A DNA stretch of 17,931 nucleotides from Cypionkella sp. (GTDB lineage: Bacteria > Pseudomonadota > Alphaproteobacteria > Rhodobacterales > Rhodobacteraceae): NCBI GenBank assembly GCA_023255415.1, contig JALRIN010000045.1, positions 1 to 17,931 of the forward strand, written 5' to 3'. This document shows, in pieces, positions 15,055-17,931 of the stretch. The position numbers and the translations under genes were made by a program. The notes beneath the pieces are model-generated. The model made no database searches. It saw nothing but the letters and a program-made list of their open reading frames with translations, and was not told the origin of the DNA. Each line of letters starts with the position of its first letter. The first letter of the stretch is position 1.

Positions 15055-16023
15055 ATGGCCGATGCCTCCGAATTTCAAGACCGCCTGCTTTCCCTCGGCC
15101 TTGCCCGTGTGTCCGAAGCAGCAGCCCTTGCCTCTGCCAAACTGATCGGGCGTGGCGACGAAAAAGCTGCCGATCAGGCGGCGGTCAATGCGATGCGCGA
15201 CCAGCTGAACCTGCTCGATATCGCAGGCGTCGTGGTCATCGGTGAAGGAGAACGCGACGAAGCGCCGATGCTGTTTATCGGCGAAGAGGTCGGCACCGGA
15301 CGCGGCCCCGCGGTTGACATCGCGCTTGACCCGCTGGAGGGTACCACCCTCACCGCCAAAGACATGCCCAACGCCTTGACCGTCATCGCCATGGCACCGC
15401 GCGGCACCCTGCTGCATGCGCCTGACGTCTATATGGACAAGCTTGCCATCGGCCCCGGCTATGCCCCCGACACAGTGACGTTCGAGATGTCGCCCGCCCA
15501 ACGCGTCCGCGCGCTGGCCCGCGCCAAGGGCGTTGCCGCAGACGAGATCACCGTCTGCATCCTTGAACGCCCCCGCCACGAAGACCTGATCGCCGAGGTG
15601 CGCTCGACCGGAGCCGCGATTCGTCTGATCACCGACGGCGATGTTGCAGGCGTGATCCATTGCGCCGAAAGCGAAATCACCGGCATCGACATGTATATGG
15701 GCTCGGGTGGCGCGCCCGAAGGCGTGCTGGCGGCTTCGGCGCTAAAGTGCATGGGCGGGCAGATCTATGGCCGGCTGTTGTTTCGCAACGATGACGAACG
15801 CGCCCGCGCCGCCAAGGCCGGCATCACCGATCTGAACCGCATTTACACCCGCGACGATATGGTAACCGCCGATGTGATCTTTGCCGCAACCGGCGTCACC
15901 CAAGGCTCGATCCTGCAAGGCATCAAAACCGAACCCGGCTGGGTAACCACCGAAACCCTGCTGATGCGGTCAAAAACCGGGTCGGTGCGGCGGATGAGCT
16001 ATCGCAGCCCGATGAAATCGTAA
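15055..16023 (+). CDS. glpX: Class II fructose-1,6-bisphosphatase
   Basis: This enzyme removes the 1-phosphate from fructose 1,6-bisphosphate, the committed step of gluconeogenesis. It is 322 residues long, normal for GlpX. Family motifs are VVIGEGERDEAPML at residues 60-73 and DPLEGTT at 92-98, which supply metal- and phosphate-binding acidic residues. Later blocks SGGAPEGVLAASALKCMGGQ and DDMVTADVIFAATGVT are also typical. The ATG at 15055 is preceded by AAAGGA (15042-15047) at seven bases. A TTG at 14995 would add 20 Pro- and Ala-rich residues with no family match and is not used. It lies between hom and recJ on the same strand. In some relatives such enzymes also hydrolyse sedoheptulose bisphosphate; no Calvin-cycle gene is seen here. 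Confidence 0.96.
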   Translation: MADASEFQDRLLSLGLARVSEAAALASAKLIGRGDEKAADQAAVNAMRDQLNLLDIAGVVVIGEGERDEAPMLFIGEEVGTGRGPAVDIALDPLEGTTLTAKDMPNALTVIAMAPRGTLLHAPDVYMDKLAIGPGYAPDTVTFEMSPAQRVRALARAKGVAADEITVCILERPRHEDLIAEVRSTGAAIRLITDGDVAGVIHCAESEITGIDMYMGSGGAPEGVLAASALKCMGGQIYGRLLFRNDDERARAAKAGITDLNRIYTRDDMVTADVIFAATGVTQGSILQGIKTEPGWVTTETLLMRSKTGSVRRMSYRSPMKS

Positions 16024-16030
16024 GATTCCT

Positions 16031-16060
16031 GCTTGCTCCGGCCCTTGCGCTGGGGCAAGC
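16031..16060 (+). promoter_or_regulatory. Hairpin just upstream of recJ
   Basis: GCTTGCTCC (16031-16039) pairs with GGGGCAAGC (16052-16060) over nine positions, including one G-U pair, around a 12-base loop. It fills most of the 44-base gap between glpX and recJ and ends seven bases before the recJ ATG. No T-run follows. It may limit read-through from glpX or affect ribosome access to recJ, whose own ribosome-binding site is weak. Confidence 0.35.
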
Positions 16061-16067
16061 CTAGGTC

Positions 16068-17810
16068 ATGACCCAAAGCGCCTTTCTGAATGTCGACTGC
16101 TCGCTGACCAACCGCCGCTGGATTGGCCCCAGCAACGAGGTTGAACGCCTTGCCGTGGCGATGGCCCAGGCCACCAAACTGCCGCTTCCGCTTTGCAACA
16201 CGCTTGTGGCGCGCGGCGTGGCGCCGCAAGATGCCGAAGCCTTCCTTGCGCCGCAGCTGCGCGACCTGCTGCCCGATCCCTTGCGCATGAAAGACACCGG
16301 CCGCGCGGCGGCAAGGTTTCTGCAGGCCGTTAAGTCCCGCCAACGCATTGCGATCTTTGCCGATTATGATGTCGATGGCGGATCTTCGGCAGCCCTGCTG
16401 ATCGTCTGGCTGCGCGCCATGGGGGTTGCGGCAACGCTTTATATTCCAGACCGCATCGACGAAGGCTATGGCCCGAATGTGCCTGCGATGGCGGCTTTGG
16501 GGGCGGCACATGATCTTATCCTTTGCGTTGATTGCGGCACGCTCAGCCACGACCCAATTGCGGCGGCGGACTGCGATGTCATCGTGCTGGACCACCATTT
16601 GGGCGGCGAAACCCTGCCCCCCGCCTATGCGGTGGTGAACCCAAATCGGCAGGATGAAGACGGCGATCTGGCGCATCTTTGCGCCGCGGCTGTGGTGTTT
16701 TTAATGCTGGTCGAGGCAAACCGGCAGCTGCGCGGCCAAGGCGTCACCGGCCCCGATCTGATGGCGATGCTGGATCTGGTGGCACTGGCGACGGTCGCCG
16801 ATGTCGCCCCCCTGATCGGCGTCAACCGCGCGCTGGTGCGTCAGGGGCTTAAGGTGATGGCGCGGCGCGAAAGGGTCGGTCTGCGCGCGCTGGCCGATAT
16901 CGCGCGGATGGACCAAGCCCCAACCGCCTATGCGCTGGGCTTTTTGCTGGGGCCGCGCGTCAATGCAGGCGGCCGCATCGGCCAAGCCGATCTGGGCGCG
17001 CGGCTTTTGTCCACCGATTCTGCTTCCGAGGCCGCGGCTTTGGCCGAAAGGCTGGATGTTTTGAACACCGAGCGCCGCGCCATCGAAGCCGCGGTGCGCG
17101 AAGAGGCCCTGGCCCAAGCCGAGGCGCGCGGCACCCAAGGCCCGCTGGTCTGGGCTGCGGGCGAAGGCTGGCACCCCGGTGTTGTCGGCATTGTCGCCGC
17201 CCGGCTGAAAGAGGCCACCCACCGCCCCGCCGTGGTGATCGGCTTTGACGGGGTCGAAGGCAAAGGCTCGGCCCGTTCGGTCACCGGCGTCGATCTTGGC
17301 GCCGCAATCCAGCGCATCGCCGCCGAAGGCCTGCTGATCAAAGGCGGCGGTCACAAGATGGCCGCGGGTTTGTCGGTGCATCGCGACAAGCTGGAACAGG
17401 CCATGGCCCGCTTGTCAGAATTGCTGGGAAAACAAGGCGCTGGCACAGCCGGGCGCGAGGATTTGCGCATTGATTGCCTGCTGATGCCCACCACCGCCAC
17501 TCCTGCTTTTGTCGAACAGCTCGAATCCGCAGGCCCCTTTGGCACCGCCGCCCCAGCGCCGCGCTTTGTCTTTACCGACACCGCCGTCACCACCCGCCGT
17601 GTAGGCAGTTCGCATCTGAAGATCAGCTTTGGCGACGGCATGGGCGCAAAAATCGACGGCATCGCCTTTGGCGCCTTTGACACCCCGCTGGGCGAAGCGC
17701 TTGAAAATGCAGGCCATCAGCGCTTTCATCTGGCAGGCCGGCTCGAGCTGAACACATGGGGCGGGCGCAGCAAAGTGCAATTGCGTCTGGAAGATGCTGC
17801 AAAGGCGTAA
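16068..17810 (+). CDS. recJ: Single-stranded-DNA-specific exonuclease RecJ
   Basis: RecJ degrades single-stranded DNA 5' to 3' in recombinational repair, mismatch repair and processing of stalled forks. The 580-residue length is normal. The DHH phosphoesterase core is complete: FADYDVDG with D99, D101 and D103, VDCG with D155, and LDHH with D175, H176 and H177. The DHHA1 domain carries the motif KGGGHKMAAG at residues 425-434, and a C-terminal OB-like nucleic-acid-binding domain follows (about residues 455-575). The ATG is preceded only by AGG (16063-16065) at two bases, so initiation may be weak or coupled to glpX translation. The N-terminus (FLNVDCSLTNRRW) resembles other alphaproteobacterial RecJ proteins, supporting this start. 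No terminator is evident before the tRNA gene. Confidence 0.97.
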   Translation: MTQSAFLNVDCSLTNRRWIGPSNEVERLAVAMAQATKLPLPLCNTLVARGVAPQDAEAFLAPQLRDLLPDPLRMKDTGRAAARFLQAVKSRQRIAIFADYDVDGGSSAALLIVWLRAMGVAATLYIPDRIDEGYGPNVPAMAALGAAHDLILCVDCGTLSHDPIAAADCDVIVLDHHLGGETLPPAYAVVNPNRQDEDGDLAHLCAAAVVFLMLVEANRQLRGQGVTGPDLMAMLDLVALATVADVAPLIGVNRALVRQGLKVMARRERVGLRALADIARMDQAPTAYALGFLLGPRVNAGGRIGQADLGARLLSTDSASEAAALAERLDVLNTERRAIEAAVREEALAQAEARGTQGPLVWAAGEGWHPGVVGIVAARLKEATHRPAVVIGFDGVEGKGSARSVTGVDLGAAIQRIAAEGLLIKGGGHKMAAGLSVHRDKLEQAMARLSELLGKQGAGTAGREDLRIDCLLMPTTATPAFVEQLESAGPFGTAAPAPRFVFTDTAVTTRRVGSSHLKISFGDGMGAKIDGIAFGAFDTPLGEALENAGHQRFHLAGRLELNTWGGRSKVQLRLEDAAKA

Positions 17811-17818
17811 CTTTCCTC

Positions 17819-17847
17819 TTGCGAGTCAGTCAAGCTGCCCTTAATAA
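17819..17847 (+). promoter_or_regulatory. Candidate tRNA-Glu promoter
   Basis: TTGCGA (17819-17824) resembles a -35 box. After 17 bases comes TAATAA (17842-17847), a weak -10 match. It is followed by a GC-rich stretch (CCCCGC, 17848-17853), as is common in stringently controlled stable-RNA promoters. The predicted start would fall just before the tRNA 5' end at 17859. The motif is imperfect, so this is tentative. Confidence 0.4.
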
Positions 17848-17858
17848 CCCCGCTCAGT

Positions 17859-17930
17859 GGCCCGTTCGTCTATCGGTTAGGACATCTGGTTTTCAACCAG
17901 GCAAGAGGGGTTCGACTCCCCTACGGGCTG
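17859..17930 (+). tRNA. tRNA-Glu, anticodon UUC
   Basis: The 72-base cloverleaf folds by eye. The acceptor arm is GGCCCGT with ACGGGCT (six standard pairs plus G1-U72). The D arm is GTCT...GGAC. The anticodon arm is TCTGG-TTTTCAA-CCAGG with anticodon TTC, a four-base variable region follows, and the T arm is AGGGG-TTCGACT-CCCCT. The discriminator is G at 17930. The window ends at 17931, the first C of a possible encoded CCA. It decodes GAA and GAG. Confidence 0.95.
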
Positions 17931-17931
17931 C

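Noticed and set aside
16701..17381. Minus-strand open frame opposite recJ (226 codons)
   Set aside because: It is antisense to a complete recJ and has shadow-frame composition with no recognisable domain.
1..17931. Defence system, prophage, insertion sequence, CRISPR array or toxin-antitoxin pair
   Set aside because: No transposase, integrase, phage protein, regularly spaced repeat array or paired small toxin/antitoxin genes could be found; almost all DNA is accounted for by recognised genes.

Overview
The window looks like ordinary chromosome from an alphaproteobacterium, most likely Rhodobacterales/Rhodobacteraceae. This rests on GC-rich coding DNA, the protein sequences of RpoD, DnaG, Hom, GlpX and RecJ, the soxB-soxD-soxA-soxG sarcosine oxidase operon, and the closing tRNA-Glu. 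The taxonomic call is from recognition, not from a search.

Layout. (1) 1-2591, minus strand: dnaG (primase) followed by rpoD (main sigma factor, cut by the left edge), a remnant of the bacterial macromolecular-synthesis operon. The gap between them holds four copies of one GANTC-containing heptamer. (2) 2641-2730: a perfect 29-bp inverted repeat. (3) 2741-8878, minus strand: one compact operon reading soxB-soxD-soxA-soxG and then an M20-family amidohydrolase. The genes overlap or nearly touch, and each sox start has a clear ribosome-binding site. It encodes a heterotetrameric, tetrahydrofolate-linked sarcosine oxidase, with a peptidase-like hydrolase translationally coupled at the end. (4) 8879-9317: a 439-bp divergent intergenic region with no convincing gene but several palindromes. 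(5) 9318-12232, plus strand: three Tad-type pseudopilin genes (a TadG-like protein with a vWA domain, a TadE-like protein, a TadF/TadE-like protein) closed by a strong rho-independent terminator. The rest of the Tad machine is not in the window. (6) 12387-17810, plus strand: pirin, a small lipoprotein, homoserine dehydrogenase (hom), class II fructose-1,6-bisphosphatase (glpX) and recJ. (7) 17859-17930: tRNA-Glu(UUC), with the window ending inside its CCA end.

How it works together: the sox operon demethylates sarcosine to glycine and a one-carbon unit and makes hydrogen peroxide. The Tad trio is surface or adhesion equipment. The remaining genes are core replication, transcription, repair, amino-acid and gluconeogenesis functions. 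I found no sign of a defence system, prophage, insertion sequence, CRISPR array or toxin-antitoxin pair, and no convincing undescribed multi-gene system. The observations most worth following are the GANTC cluster before rpoD, the long inverted repeat, the hydrolase joined to the sarcosine oxidase operon, the isolated Tad trio, and the nested palindromes upstream of it.
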